Under the pieces are notes generated by a model that worked only from the letters and a program-made list of their open reading frames with translations, was not told the origin of the DNA and searched no databases. The position numbers were made by a program, and so were the translations under genes. From Simmondsia chinensis (Eukaryota; Streptophyta; Magnoliopsida; Caryophyllales; Simmondsiaceae), in assembly GCA_018398585.1 (NCBI GenBank), contig JAGTTD010000015.1, positions 563,001 to 627,000 on the forward strand: a stretch of DNA of 64,000 bases. Reading direction: 5' to 3'. Each line of letters starts with the position of its first letter. The stretch's first letter is position 1. This document shows, piece after piece, positions 41,013 through 52,968 of this stretch.

Positions 41013-42025
41013 ATGTGCTTATGCGTATTAAATTCAGAACAGAGGCAGTTGAGAAAGCACTGATTTTACCCATACAGCTCATCTCATGTCCCTGGCAATG
41101 GGCAAGGTTCTGGATCTTTAATGGGGTCATATTCAAAGGTACCATATTAGGTAAGGATGTTAATTTTAGAGGCATATCTGTAGGGCAGTTGCCCCATTTC
41201 AAGCAGGTATGGATATAAGGGCACGAGTATGAATACGGGTACACGTATACGAGCTTGCTCGCCTTAGGTATTAGGTAGACTGCCTGTCCTTGACTCTGTT
41301 TTTTGACCTCTGCATCTGTTAATGTAGTTACTTCAGTAATACCATATAATAAAATATCTAAACTAATTGACGTGTAAGCTTGTTACGGAACCCTTTTCAA
41401 AAACCCTTGTGTATATATATACCTTGCTTCGTGTGTACGTATGATGGGTATAATGTGGTAGTATAATTGGGGGATTCAGGTACTTGAGTACGTGGAGTGG
41501 GTGTGACAGGAGTTATGTAACTGACATAGATGTTTTCTGGTGGCCTTGTCGGGTTTGTGTTGTTGGGGTTAGGCATTCTCAGTTATGTATAGCTGCGGTA
41601 GCTTATTTATGCTTTTATCTGGTTTTCTTTGTGTTGTTTTTCCTTGTACTCTTGTGCGTTTTATAGGTGTTCTGCCCATGGATTCAGGATTTCGTACCTA
41701 TATGAATACATTTTAGAGTGGATACAACTACGGATCTTCATCCATTCCCAAATGGTCTCATTTCTAACCCTAGCCTTTGGATACCTCTTTTGTGGTCGAA
41801 AATACAAGGTGGTCTGATGAATGTTGTATAGATACAGTAATAGTGTAGGAATATTTGCATAAAGGGCCAACCAAATTTCCGTGAGGGTCATTTAACACAG
41901 CACCTCTCCTTGGAAGTTGGAAGAACCCATGAGATTTTTGTGACTTAGTATTTGTTTCTGGAGAATTTCGACCATGGATTTGGATTCCCCAACCCCTCAC
42001 TTCATCAAAACATTATTCGTTGGTG
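41013..42025. other. Intergenic DNA, nothing recognised
   Basis: Upstream region of the glycine-rich gene. T-rich text around 41580-41660 is reminiscent of an L1 3' UTR, but the terminal motif is absent. No gene is seen. Confidence 0.35.
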
Positions 42026-42029
42026 GGAT

Positions 42030-42140
42030 CGACTCTCTTTTTAGGGTCCTTGTAAGATAGCACCTTACAGGATTAAGGCTGCATACATCTTACCCTTCCT
42101 TGGCTGGAGCCTCTTTGAGGTACTAGACTATTGTATTATT
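42030..42140 (+). mobile_element. Angio-SINE-type tail, degenerate
   Basis: Contains the hairpin region atagcaccttacaggatta, then aggctgcatacatcttacc and ggagcctctttgaggtacta. No 5S head. Confidence 0.5.
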
Positions 42141-42705
42141 TATTGGTGATCTCTTTATTTAGAGCTAGTAGAGCTTGCAACACCAAGAGTTTCGTGTTCC
42201 ACTTGCCATCTGTTTAGTCTCATGACTAGTACTCCTGTTTTATCTCCCACTTTTATTATGCTTTTTGCTATAATTTTTTTAGACATGCGTCGGTTTAGCA
42301 GATTTTATTTGACTTGCAAAAGCATCAACTACCATTTATAAAATAAAAATAAAAAAAATAAAATATGATATAACAATCAAGAAATTTAAACACTTTATAA
42401 TATGACTTACATTTAATACCATCCAATAGTAAAACATAGTTACATGCACATTTCATTTGCATACATCATAATATATTGTACACGGCCTAGGTATTACTAA
42501 CTGCATGGTGCTATATTTTTTCTAGGACTTCACTTAATACATGGATCTTTCTGTCTGAGCGAATTTTTAGGAGATTTAGTTAGTTTGTAATTATATTTTT
42601 TTGATAATTATGTGCTCGTAACTATTTTTATATGTTTGATTTGTCATAATATCCCTTGATACATGACATTCTAATGTGACCGAGAACTCGTTATCTATAC
42701 GAATT

Positions 42706-45700
42706 CTAAGCCAGAGTGAGCTCAAGGGACACGTCTTTCATATTATCAACCCGAGCCATAGCTCCACCCAATTTTTTTTTCAGCTCAAGTGATCCCGATT
42801 CTAGTTCAGAAGATAACATGCTTGATGTATTATTCACGCTTTTAGGCTGACGAAATTTTTCGGAGTCCTTATAGGTTCTTGCCATTCCAAATGATGCATT
42901 CAGGGATATTTTCTCCTTGCCATTCATTTCCTGAAATCCAAAGCAGAGCCGCCGCCCCCACACCCCCCAAAAAAAAAAAATGGTCAGCAACTTTTTCTTA
43001 AAGGATAATAAAAATAATAATTATTATGGTATGTACATTAAATAATATATTACTGAATCTTTTGAAATACTAGTATTCCTATATTTCTCTCACATTCATA
43101 TCTTGTGTTGACATTTCCATTAATCTACTTATTGAATATTCATTTTATTCGATCTATTTATTTTTTAGCTCTACATACAAATTTAGGGTTTTGATCGTGC
43201 GTAAACATCATAATCAAATAGTGCTATTCAATTAAGAGTGAACTAAATCTGATCTACTAACCGATCCAAATTGGGCCTTTGTAAAATTTATATGTGTACA
43301 TGTATACATCCATGTATATTTACGGATGCACACATATACATGGAATATGCATACATACAATATAAAAATATTACATAGTTAGAGATAGAACATGCAGCAT
43401 ACAAACCATATATAAATTCGGAATTGGAAGAGCTCAATTCCAAATCTAGGGCTTGGGATATTCCGATACTGAAAACAATACCCACATGAGATTTACCTGA
43501 AAAGTATGATCCTTGAAAAGATCCTCGAATATTATGTAAGAATGAACTGAGTCGTTCTTTTCCTTTTCCGATACGGTAACCGGGGTAGCAGGTAGGGACC
43601 GAGTATTATGATTACGTTGACGAAGAAGGAAAAGAAGGGCCCTGACCCTATCCAACTGTACTTGTCTCTTACAAAATGGTCTTGATGGTACCGAAGAGTA
43701 CTTTTTCATGATTCCCTCATCATCCCTACCATTTTCGTTCTTCATGGCTGCTGTTATTGTCTCTATGCAACAACAGTAATATATTGTTAAGCAAATAGTT
43801 GAGAATTGGGTCTGATTTAAAAGAGATTGAGAAGAGACGAGAGAAAAATAATAATAATAATAATAACACGTAAATTTATTTGAAAAACCCTCCAATTGAG
43901 GGAAAATCGCAGGAGAGGAGAAAGCTAAGTTCGGTTATATTGCTAGAGCTAGTTTCATCACGTGCTTGAGTTATAATGAGGCAACTTATTTAGCTAAGGA
44001 AGTCATGTCCATGCAAGTGTGAAAATTCTAAATGTACCAAAAATTGTACCCAAGTTTTTTTCGATAATTAGCAATAAAGTCGCGATGCAAGACAAGCTAC
44101 TCGACCAAAGCGAGGCCTAGGACACCCGTAAAGAAACAGGGCCTAGAAATGGACAAGCACAACTAACAAACAAATCAAAACAAGAAAATGGGATTATAGA
44201 ACGAAAACAAGAGGGCCAATAAACGCTAGAAGACTAAAGACGCTGGAAATAGAGCATAGAGTGCCAGAATTAGGCTGGGAGATGAGAGCATAGCATCAAC
44301 ACCAAGAAGGATGGTAGAAACTCAATGCAAAAAAAATACCCTAGTCCATTATTGCAAATCGCTCCATCATAACAAAATCATCACCATCAAACCTCAATCT
44401 GCGCTTTTTCCCGGTCTCCCACCTAATTGTACCCAAGTATATATTTTTTTTCAAATGGATGAATTGTTTATTTTTTTGTAAGTTAGTAATTTTTTTGTCA
44501 TGTGTATTAGGTACAACAAATTCATGCAGAACCGCAACTAACACGTCTGATGGGTCAATCGACTTGTTGTAAGATTCACAGTCAAATTCGAAAAATCTTG
44601 ATTAAATCGTGACACTTATGTTAATATTTAAAGTGGAAGCTATTGGGATTCGAATTCGTGATCTCTTGGTTAACAAGGTTCTGATATTATGTCAACGACT
44701 CAACTTTCCTAAAAGCTTAGCGAATGGGTGAAAACTTAAGATTAATTTTACCGCTCAAATATAGAGAAGAAATATTTGAACTCTAAGGCAATACAATTAT
44801 GATAAAACGCAAGTCTCTATCTAAATGATTAGAAGAGAAGTGGGTTAAATTACCTTGTATCATTTCCTCCTCTTTAACACTTCTGTACATCTGTCAAATC
44901 ATAACTAAAATATTTCAGATATGAAATTGTTAAAGTTATTACATTGTTTCAAGGAAGTCAAAGGGTTTAAGTTTTTATAAATAATTTTTCTATAAATATA
45001 CAACATTTTACTATTCATGAGCATGATAAATTTTCGATGTCTATGTCGGTTTTTGTATTGAGAATTTTCTATCTATCAATTAGAAAAAATGAACATGAGA
45101 AATTTACAGAAGTCATTCGATATTCGGTATTGGAGAGAGAGAGAGAACCTGCAAATGACTCTTAACTTGAGACAATGTAATGCCCTTCACTCCCATTGCA
45201 TGCAATATCAAATTTGGTGTTGCTCCTTCATGCCCCCTCCCCCCAACATACCCCCATAACAAACAATTCAGTGCACAAACTCGAGTTAAAGTAGGTTTTT
45301 CTGACAAATAAGGAGAAAAGATTCTACTAAAAGGTACAAAATATCGGTCTGACAACAGAAAAACAAAAAAAGATTAAACAATTATAAGTGACGATGATAC
45401 GTATCATGATCAAAGTTAGGCACTAGAACAGTCGAACTTTATGACACCTAATTTTAAGAATTTGTCTGCAACAAAGTTAGCTTCCCATTAAAGTAGGTTA
45501 AGTTGAGGATTAGCTATGCACGGTTTTATCCCTTAAATAGCCTCACTGTATATGATCGACATAGCAAAACACTTCTCTAGCTTAGCTCTGTTTGTTTGAC
45601 GGAAATCGTTTTCCGTCCCATTTTTATTATTCTCTTACATGTATCATAAGTAACGATCACCATTTTTTCCACGGAAGAAAAATCAATCTTCTTTGAAGAA

Positions 45701-45957
45701 GAAGAGAAATCATTTTCCTTTGCAATTAAGATAGAAAACTTTTTCCATGATAACTTCAAACAGATTGAACCCAAATCCCATACAAACTTACAGTATAACT
45801 AATTTTATAAACCAGATAAAAGAAAGTACGTACGATACTGGCCACCGAGACGATCGACAGCGAGAGTGAAGCAACGGTGGAGATCATGGGTCCAACGAAG
45901 GCGAGGGACATTGGATCGAACATATGGCCTCACCCCACTTCTCTCTTTCCTCGTCAT
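42706..45957 (-). CDS. GARP/G2-like MYB transcription factor, 244 aa, five exons
   Basis: A nuclear DNA-binding protein with a single GARP (B-motif) domain. Exons on the minus strand: 45957-45839, 45236-45149, 44890-44854, 43762-43497, 42930-42706. Phases agree and total 244 codons plus stop. The domain spans about residues 17-75: VPRLRWTHDLHRCFTLAVDR, LGGQ, then ATPNLILHAMGVKGITLSQV, KSHLQMYRS. The C-terminus SLELTLA contains the LxLxL pattern of an EAR repression motif, so it probably acts as a repressor. The acceptor of exon 2 is odd: it lies in a G-rich context (ggggggag) rather than after a pyrimidine tract, and gives GQGHEGATP, slightly longer than the usual GGQ-x-x-ATP. Introns contain an L1 3' end, a TRIM-like fragment and a MITE. 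Confidence 0.82.
44050..44310 (-). mobile_element. L1-type LINE 3' end
   Basis: The plus strand starts ttttcgataattagcaataa agtcgcg..., the reverse complement of the L1 terminal motif gactctgtcgctaattatcg seen at 62000. ctactcgaccaaagcgagg follows, matching gcttggtcgagt there. It lies in intron 3 of the GARP gene, same strand. Confidence 0.6.
44595..44760 (-). repeat. Fragment of the TRIM-like family seen at 54765
   Basis: In reverse complement it reads ttttcacccattcgctaagc, aaagttgagtcg, then a decayed primer-binding-like stretch and ccaagagatcacgaattcga atcc, matching the order at 54940-55070. It lies in intron 3 of the GARP gene. Confidence 0.45.
45588..45775. mobile_element. Short MITE-like element (GGAAAATATTTTCC family)
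   Basis: Left end tctgtttgtttgacggaaat and right end aacttcaaacaga are inverted; the interior has cgttttccgtccc and aatcattttccttt. It lies in intron 1 of the GARP gene. Confidence 0.5.
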
Positions 45958-46235
45958 TTTTTTTTTTTTTATATTATTGTTTATAAGTTCATCAGGTGAA
46001 TAAAACTATAGGGTAAGGAATTATAATATATAGTTGGAAAATGAAATGTATTGGTGATGTTCTATATGTTGTCCTTTAGCTCACTTGCACTTAATTCATT
46101 CTGTTACGCTTGTTGACCGTACTTTATACCCGTCAAAATAAGTGTCCCCATTGACTATCGGGACTGGTCCTCATATTTTTGGGGATTAAAGTAAATTTTG
46201 ATTAGTAGATTGTTTTTCGGTAGTGGAAATAACTG

Positions 46236-46625
46236 GGTTAGTTTAAGCCTGCTTGCCAGGGCTCTCGTAGTAAAGCTCTAGAAGTTGTGCTCAATCCGAG
46301 CTCGAGATGGCTGATCTAACTCGTTTAGTCTATCGAGCCAACCCAAGACTAATGAAGCTCGATCTTGTTGGCTCGTAAGTCTTAACGAGTTTAAGCAAAT
46401 ATATCTTAATAGTTTATTAGCTTAAATATGTCTAACCAAACCAAGCTTAAATGAGCCAATCCCAAGCATGAATGAGCCTAGATTTAGTTTAAATGAGTGT
46501 AAAAATTGCAAGCTTAGTTTGAAGCTCATTGAACTCAGTTTGAGCTCAACCGAGCTAAGTTTGAGCTTGAAGTTTTCTGGACTCGGTGAGCTTTGAGCCG
46601 AGCATGAATAGTTCGATTTGAGAGT
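46236..46625. mobile_element. GAGC-rich hAT-like element
   Basis: Words such as ccgagctcgagatggctg, gcttaaatgagcc and gagctcaaccgagc recur. Ends are degenerate; no target duplication visible. Confidence 0.5.
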
Positions 46626-46774
46626 TTCATTTGTATTTGTAGCGGTTCTACTGCTTCAAAAACTTTTTTTACTACTCATCCAACATAAACTTGACATGTA
46701 AGCAACCACGTGGCACCATGGTTCGTAATGTTGTACTTTCAGTCGCAAATACGGATCAATATTTCTAGATCAGT

Positions 46775-47017
46775 ACCCATTTTGAATTTATGACGTTTCA
46801 ACAGTTTCATAAACTATTCAGCTACTTATCTTATATCAAGCCTCTTTTCAGGTTAACACCCTGAAGGGGGAAGGCTGCATACATCCGCCCCCCAGACCCT
46901 GCTTAGGCGGGAGCCCTTAAGGCACTGGGTATATTCCTTGTTCAGTTTTTACCCATTTTAAATTTATGACATTTCAACTGTTTCATAAACTATTCAGCTA
47001 CTTATCTTATATCAAGC
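46775..47017 (+). repeat. 67-bp direct repeats around an Angio-SINE-type tail
   Basis: Copies at 46775-46841 and 46951-47017 (acccattttgaatttatg ... cttatcttatatcaagc) flank a SINE tail at 46842-46945 (gttaacaccctgaaggggga, aaggctgcatacatccg, gcccttaaggcactgggtat). The similarity continues outside: ccacgtggcacc plus atggttc follow near 46710 and near 47020. So this is a ~310-bp tandem duplication, not a target-site duplication. Confidence 0.65.
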
Positions 47018-47234
47018 AGCCACGTGGCACCTGATATGGTTCCCAATATTGTGCTTTAATTCCTTAAAGAATGACACGTAAGCTGCCACGTGTTACTCCC
47101 TCCCTGCTTTATTTATTTTTTTTCCCTTTTTTTTTGGATTTCTCATGTCAGTTGGGATCACAAATTCAGGAATGGAATATGCTTTTATCTATGCATTCTA
47201 AGAATATATTGTACGTTATATATTGTAAAATTAT

Positions 47235-47455
47235 AAGTACAACAACAACTAATCTAGTGCCTTAAGAGCTCCCGTATAAGCGAGATCTGGAAGGGATGGA
47301 TGTACGCAGCCTTACCCCTTTAGGTTGTAACCATGTCGAGAGGCTGTTTTCGAGGACCCCCACCCTTATAGGATTGGCAACACGAGGACTTCCCAGGAGG
47401 TCACCCATCCTAGTACTACTTTCGCCCAAACACGCTTAATTTCGGAATTCTAATG
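47235..47455 (-). mobile_element. 5S rRNA-headed SINE with Angio-type tail
   Basis: On the minus strand: ttagaattccgaaattaagc, gggcgaaagtagtactagga, tgggtgacctcctgggaagt (5S head), then gttgccaatcctataagggt, hairpin, aaggctgcgtacatcc, and a ttagttgttgttgtac end. The ctagga triplet matches genuine 5S better than the other copies, which mostly have ccagga. Confidence 0.75.
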
Positions 47456-47712
47456 TAAGAATATAAGTACATTAAAAAAAATATAATATTAAATAATTAA
47501 CTCTATAAGTTAATATTTCTAAACAATGTAAGAAAAAAGAACTAATTCTATGGAAATTGTGTCACAAATTATGTATATAGTTGTTATTATCAGGGAAAAG
47601 TTATTGTTGTTAAAATAAAAATGTGACTTTTACAAAATAATACCCATAAAATTGTCTTAGAAATGGCAATTTTACTCTAGCAATAAGAAATAACCCCCTG
47701 TGTAAGTTCCCG

Positions 47713-47724
47713 TGTGTGTGTGTT

Positions 47725-47756
<32 letters not shown>
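47713..47756. repeat. (GT)n-(TA)n microsatellite
   Basis: gtgtgtgtgt passes into a run of about thirteen ta units, then tgcatgcg. Confidence 0.85.
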
Positions 47757-47758
<2 letters not shown>

Positions 47759-47759
47759 T

Positions 47760-48570
47760 GCGTGAGCGTATTAGTATTGAACCTTATTTATGCAATAGAC
47801 GATTGGACAAATCCTATTTAGGTTCATGACACACTCGTCACACTAAATTTGAGTATATTTAGTAAGACTTGTAGCCATGAGACATTTAATGTAATCTTCA
47901 ACCGATATAGCAAAATGTTCTGCTCTCCTTGTGGAGATAGACTTCGCTAAACCACGTAAATTTGATATCTTTTATTCCCAATTTTTTTTTTTCAGCTATA
48001 TTTTGCCAAATATATATCGGGGGAAAAGCCACACCGCCAGGCGAGACCCCAGCTGTGGTATATTCACTAGTATAACGTTAGGGTCAGGTGAATATACAGG
48101 ACCAATCTCGACACTTTCGAAGTTGCAACTGAAAATTTCAAATGGGGTCTTTTATATACACAATAAATAATAAAATTTTTTATTACAAAACTTAGTAATA
48201 TTAACCATATAATACTTCAAAAATTCGGGGGCCTTTAAAATTTGGGGGCCCCAAGTGATTGTTTGGGTCGCCTAGGGTTATGTCCGTCCTTGATTCCATA
48301 CCCTATATATAGCTGTATTTGGTATGGAAAAAATGTTTCAAAATAAAAGTTGAATCGTTTTTTGTTACTTTTAAGCAAAAATAGAAAATAGTGGTTCTCT
48401 TTTTATGTAAAAGTAAAAGCAAAAATAAAAAATTTTCAAATGAAAACCCCTAATAAAAGCAGCTTATATAAAAGTGTTTATAAAAAATATTTCTAAAATG
48501 TTCTTAGAGTCAAAATAATGCCATAGAAAAGTGTATTGAATTGTAAATTTAATACATAATATAAAATTAT
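47760..48570. other. Anonymous AT-rich intergenic DNA
   Basis: No gene recognised. The end of the stretch (aaaataaaagttgaatcgtt and aaagtaaaagcaaaaataa) looks like a worn foldback element, but ends are not definable. Confidence 0.3.
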
Positions 48571-48582
48571 TTCCTTATACAG

Positions 48583-48705
48583 TACAACAACAACAACAAC
48601 AGTCTCAGTGCCTTGCGGCTCCCGCAGAACGCAGGGTCTAGAGGGGGGGTGATGTACGCAGCTTTACCCCTTCCGTCAGGAAAGGAGACTATTTCCTTAT
48701 ACAGT
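48583..48705 (-). mobile_element. Angio-SINE-type tail with (CAA)n end
   Basis: The plus strand reads acaacaacaacaacaacagt, ctcagtgccttgcggctccc, ggtgatgtacgcagctttac and ggagactatttcc. This is the reverse complement of a tail ending in gttgttgttgttgtt. No 5S head. The words ctatttccttatacagta occur on both sides of the insertion, compatible with a target duplication. Confidence 0.65.
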
Positions 48706-49136
48706 AATGATTAATAATATTTTTATAATATAGTTTATCATCATATTATATATTAAATATATGAATTTGGTAATTAAAAGGAATGCATTTAGTATGCATT
48801 CTAGAAACCAAATTAAAAGCCCCCCCAGCATTTCAGGGTGGCCATGCAAATACTTGTACTACTTACGTAATCCATATAACGTATGATGGTAACGCTTTCC
48901 ACCTCCTTATTATTTTATTTTTTTTATTGGTTTTTGTTCCAAGTAGAGTACGAAAATTGTGATTTATACACGGGGTTGGTCCTGATATTTTTGGAGTCTT
49001 GAACAAAAGTTGTAAATGAAGTCATTCATATATAATAACATTTCTCTTAATTACTAACACAATAAATTATAAAAAATTTTAATTATAAAAGGTATTAATA
49101 TTACCAAATGTGTGATGAATCAGCTCAACTCATTTA

Positions 49137-49435
49137 GGCTATGTTTGGTAAGCAGCTTTTTATAGCATTTAGCATTTTGATTAGTCAAATAGGTAGTAGT
49201 GCTATTTGATAGAAATTTTATTGTTAGCGTTTTTCATAACAATTAGCTTTGGGAAAGCAACGTTTCAAAAGTTAAACAATTTAGCTTTTTGCTTTTCAAA
49301 CGTTACGTAATTAAATTTTATTTTTTATTTTGCCCACCCTTTTCATTTTAATTTACTAAACACATTACCTAATAGCTAACAGCTAATAGCTAAACGCTAG
49401 AAGCTAATAGCTAACAGTTACAGCCAAACATAGCC
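49137..49435. mobile_element. Tourist-like MITE (PIF/Harbinger type), 299 bp
   Basis: Perfect terminal inverted repeats of at least 12 bp (ggctatgtttgg ... ccaaacatagcc) flanked by the trinucleotide TTA on both sides (49134-49136, 49436-49438). TTA duplication is typical of PIF/Harbinger MITEs. The interior right side has repeated agctaatagctaacag words. Confidence 0.75.
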
Positions 49436-49582
49436 TTAAGCTTTATGATGAACCAGCTTAACGCATTTACATTCTCGAGATCAACGAGGCTTTAATGCAA
49501 GGTCAAAAAATCAACTATCTCAGAAGTAACATGAATAATTTAGACTTTGACATTAGACCTTTGATTGTTTATTTTAAGCAGG

Positions 49583-49760
49583 CTTAGGCGAAAGTAGTAC
49601 CAGGATGGATAACCTCTTGGGAAGTCCTCACCCCTAAGGTTGGGGGTACTCGGAAACAGCCTCTCTTCAAGGTAGCATCATAAAGGGGGAAGGCTGCGTA
49701 CATCCACCCCCGACTCTACTTAGGCGGGAGCCCTTGGAAGACTGAGAATATTACTTTTTT
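49583..49760 (+). mobile_element. 5S rRNA-headed SINE, head truncated
   Basis: Starts within the 5S head (aggcttaggcgaaagtagta ccaggatgg), then tcttgggaagtcctcacccc, ggttgggggtactcgg, a damaged hairpin, gaaggctgcgtacatccac, and cggactctac-like tail gcgggagccc. It ends in a T-run. Confidence 0.65.
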
Positions 49761-50123
49761 TTTTTTTTATCAGATAAAAATAGTTCATGTAATATTTTTC
49801 ATAGTTTAATAGTTTTCATTTATGCACCTTGATGTGTAAATTGAATAACATATTCCTAAATGAAAACATGGGACTAATTGGCGATGGGCTCATATAGAAA
49901 AGCCCATCAACTCGTGCTTGTCCAATGGGCCCAAACTGGTCCATCTTTGATAATATGCTTTCATTCTTGTCAAGCAGGTGCTAATGGAATGGACATATCG
50001 AAACTAAGTTGATGGTTCCCGTGAAAGTCGAGAGGAGGCGACTAACACTAAAATGACTCGTAGGAGTGAGTCGGTTAATTGGAAGGCCCCTAGAGTTCGG
50101 TTTATAAATATAAGATTTAACTG

Positions 50124-50387
50124 TTGAAACGAGGATACTTAGTGGTGACAGGATCTATTATTCGGGATCATGATGGCAAGATGATTCTAACTGGCTCAAG
50201 GAGCGTGGGAAATGCGTCTATTGTTGTCGTGCAGGTGACAGTGGCTGCAGTTAAAGGAGATGATGAAGTATTTCTCGAAGCGATTAATGGATCTTATGCT
50301 AAGTCGGTACAGATGCAAGCCCTAGTAAAATCTCTCGTCTTTTTAGTTTTGAATGGAAGCAGATCTTCTTTCATCGTTATTTTATAG
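50124..50387 (+). pseudogene. Possible RNase H-like retroelement fragment
   Basis: An 87-codon frame with GSIIRDHDGKMILTGSRSVG, which resembles the first strands of RNase H domains found at the end of plant L1 elements or in reverse-transcriptase-derived genes (G-x-IIRD-x-x-G). The following AAVKG and EAI also fit loosely. No start codon context or neighbouring domains. I regard it as a remnant; the assignment is weak. Confidence 0.35.
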
Positions 50388-50624
50388 AAACTCACAGAGC
50401 AACGGATTAGATTGCTAAATTAGCGACATGGATGTCCTATGGCCGAGGATTGGGATCGTCCACAGAATCAAACTTTGGCTATTCTAATTAGGGCGAATGC
50501 GTTACGTTTTTCCACCCTCGGAGAGAAAACTTTGACGCTCTCTCTTCCTTACCTATATAAAAAACTCCACTTGAAAATGATCCAAGACTTGGGTCACAAA
50601 GGTCTAATAGACAAATCACAATAT

Positions 50625-50830
50625 TGAAGACTTCACATGTGAGTATAATTAAATTATTCATTTATTGAAATTGTGGAGACAAGATTAACAAATAAAATTA
50701 AGTCCACTATTCAGCCATTGCCCATTAACTTTAAGAAAAATTCCACCCGGACTCATACATAAACCTTATATATGTCAACTATGTGAATCCAGCCTAAAAC
50801 CCGGTGAAATTTAATATAGGATAAGAGCTA
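50625..50830 (+). repeat. Decayed LTR related to the TRIM at 59429
   Basis: Starts gaagacttcacatgtgagt, as the TRIM LTR does. About 110 bp later come cttatatatgtcaactatgt, gaatccagcctaaaa and cccggtgaaatttaa, matching the LTR 3' part. The middle is replaced. Confidence 0.5.
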
Positions 50831-51435
50831 TTAATTAGATTCAAATCCTCCAATCCGACTTACCTAAGAAGAAAAAAAAAAAAAAAAAAAAAGAAGAAGA
50901 TACTCTTACAAAACTGATAAAAAATGAGTTACAAATAAAATTACATTTGCACAAAAAATATTGATTTATCAGGAATCTCACAGCTAAGTACCATAAAAGA
51001 CATAAACAAACAAGCAAAATACAGTGGACAAAGCACAGAGACCAGCACTGTGAGAAGTGAAGGCAACAGAAGGTGGCGCGCCACCACTAGCTGCAGATTG
51101 CGTCGAATTCACCAGTTGCCTTGTCTTATTACTTATCTTCTTGCTGCACCCATTAACACACAAGAATCAAGTTCAACATAGTAAAACAAGAAACTGAAAG
51201 ATTTCGTTGAAACTGTTCGTTTGGAAATTTCATGAAAAGCTAATTATAGGTTCTTCTCTCCATCGGAACAACAGGGTTGTTACGCTTATTACTGAACTTA
51301 TTGAAGATATGAAATATAACCAAGAGAGAGCATCTGAATCAGAATTAAGCCAAAAATTAGGAAAGGGAAAAGACAGAGCTTATTAGAAAAATATAACAGC
51401 ACTTTTGTGATTCTTTTCTTAATGTGTACATAAAA

Positions 51436-51710
51436 ACAATAATAGCCCGGTGCCTCAAAGAGGATCCTGCCAAGGTAGGATCTAAAGAGGGTAGGATACA
51501 CGCAGCTTTATCTCTACAGGATGCTACACTGTAGAGAGATTGTTTTCGGAAGATCCCTAACCTTAAAATGGAAAGAAGGAACAATATTATAAAATTCAAG
51601 TTAGATAAAGCAATAACAAACATGCAAGCGTAGGGGCACCATAAACTAGCATTGGTGCGTCTCTCTTCTAACAGCTATGTCAACCAAACATATCAACTTT
51701 ATATATATAT
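51436..51710 (-). mobile_element. RTE-type LINE 3' end, degenerate
   Basis: The plus strand has aataatagcccggtgcctca, gtaggatacacgcagcttta and agattgttttcgg (tail module in reverse). Then, as at 3310 and 26521, come a 3' UTR-like stretch and aactagcattggtgcgtctc / taacagctatgtcaacc, the block next to the RT stop in the other copies. Confidence 0.5.
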
Positions 51711-52024
51711 TAATGTGTATGCATATAGTATTTATTATTTATGGCAACTATGGTGTCCGGACACACATTCACACATCTTGACTAATTGCCCGGTTGGAAG
51801 AACCTATGTTATTACTTAAGCCAATTGCTTTGGATTTTTATGAACATATTCTAGATTAAAAATATTAAAAAGAACGTAAAGAATGATCATCGTATAACTA
51901 TTCAGTTGACCTTCTTTCTACAAACATAAGGTTCAAAATTAATTTTTTTTCGCCACAATACTATTCCATGGTGGGTTCCACCAAAGAGTCAAAAACAGGT
52001 AACATATATACAATCTTATCTCAG

Positions 52025-52218
52025 TTCTGTAAAAAGAATGTTCCTGCTAATGTGAGTTTCGTAAAATCCCACGTAGAAGTTGTGAAAGAAAATAGATCAA
52101 CATATAAATCTTGTAGGTTACTCCACCTAACGTCAATTGGAATCACAACTGCACTTATATGTAGACCTCATATATACCGATTGCATGAGTCAAGCATAAA
52201 ACTCAGTGAAATTTAACA
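52025..52218 (+). repeat. Decayed solo LTR related to the TRIM at 59429
   Basis: Keeps the order aatgtgagtttcgtaaaatc, ccacgtagaagttgtgaaag, gttactccacctaacgtcaa, cttatatgtagacctcatat, agtgaaatttaaca. Length is close to the 198 bp of the intact LTR. It ends in ACA with no primer-binding site after it, so it is a solo LTR. Confidence 0.65.
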
Positions 52219-52611
52219 CTTTCCAAACATATGCTTTTCTTATCACTATAAAGTAACGTTACTGATTGCACTAAGGCCGACCTACCATAGAATGAAAGAA
52301 AACAAAGGAAGTACAAAAGAGAGGAGTGTGTTTCTTACCTTCCAGGAAATACGCAACCCCCGTGACCTGCACATATTCCCCACATCAGAAAACGTTCAGA
52401 CATGTATTTGAAAGAATTTACACTTTGGACAATAATCTATGTCAAAATACATCATGACAAACAACTAGGGCGACGGTGGGGTCTCTCACATCAAAGGAGG
52501 GCCAGAAGACGGAGCTCAAATATACGCAATTTACCACCGTTTTGGTGGAAGATTGTTCGAGTATAAAACAATTCATGTACCTTAATCTAATAACCTAAGC
52601 TCTCTAGAGAT

Positions 52612-52968
52612 TAGGGATGTACATGAGCCGAGTCAGCTTGTCATAAAACCTGAAAGCCTAAGCTCGTTTGGAGCTTGAGCCAAGCTAAGCTACCTCATTT
52701 AGCATATTGAGCTCAGCTTGACCCTAAACAAGACCCATATTAAGCTTAAATAAACCTAAATAAGACAAGATCTATTTGAAACTCGCTGAGTTGGTTTGAG
52801 CACAAAGAAGATGAGCCAAGTCCCGATAGTATGATGAGGTGAGCTCAACCTCGAATATTTCAAGCTTGCAGAGCTTTGACTCAAGCCCGAACTGAACTAA
52901 ATGCAGTCAAGACGAGTTTCCAGCCCAATGAGCTCGGGCTTTGCTCGGATCATATATGCCCCATACTT
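52612..52968. mobile_element. GAGC-rich hAT-like element
   Basis: Left end agggatgtacatgagccgag, right end ttgctcggatcatatatgcccc, roughly inverted. Interior with agcttgagccaagc and gagctcgggc. Confidence 0.55.
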
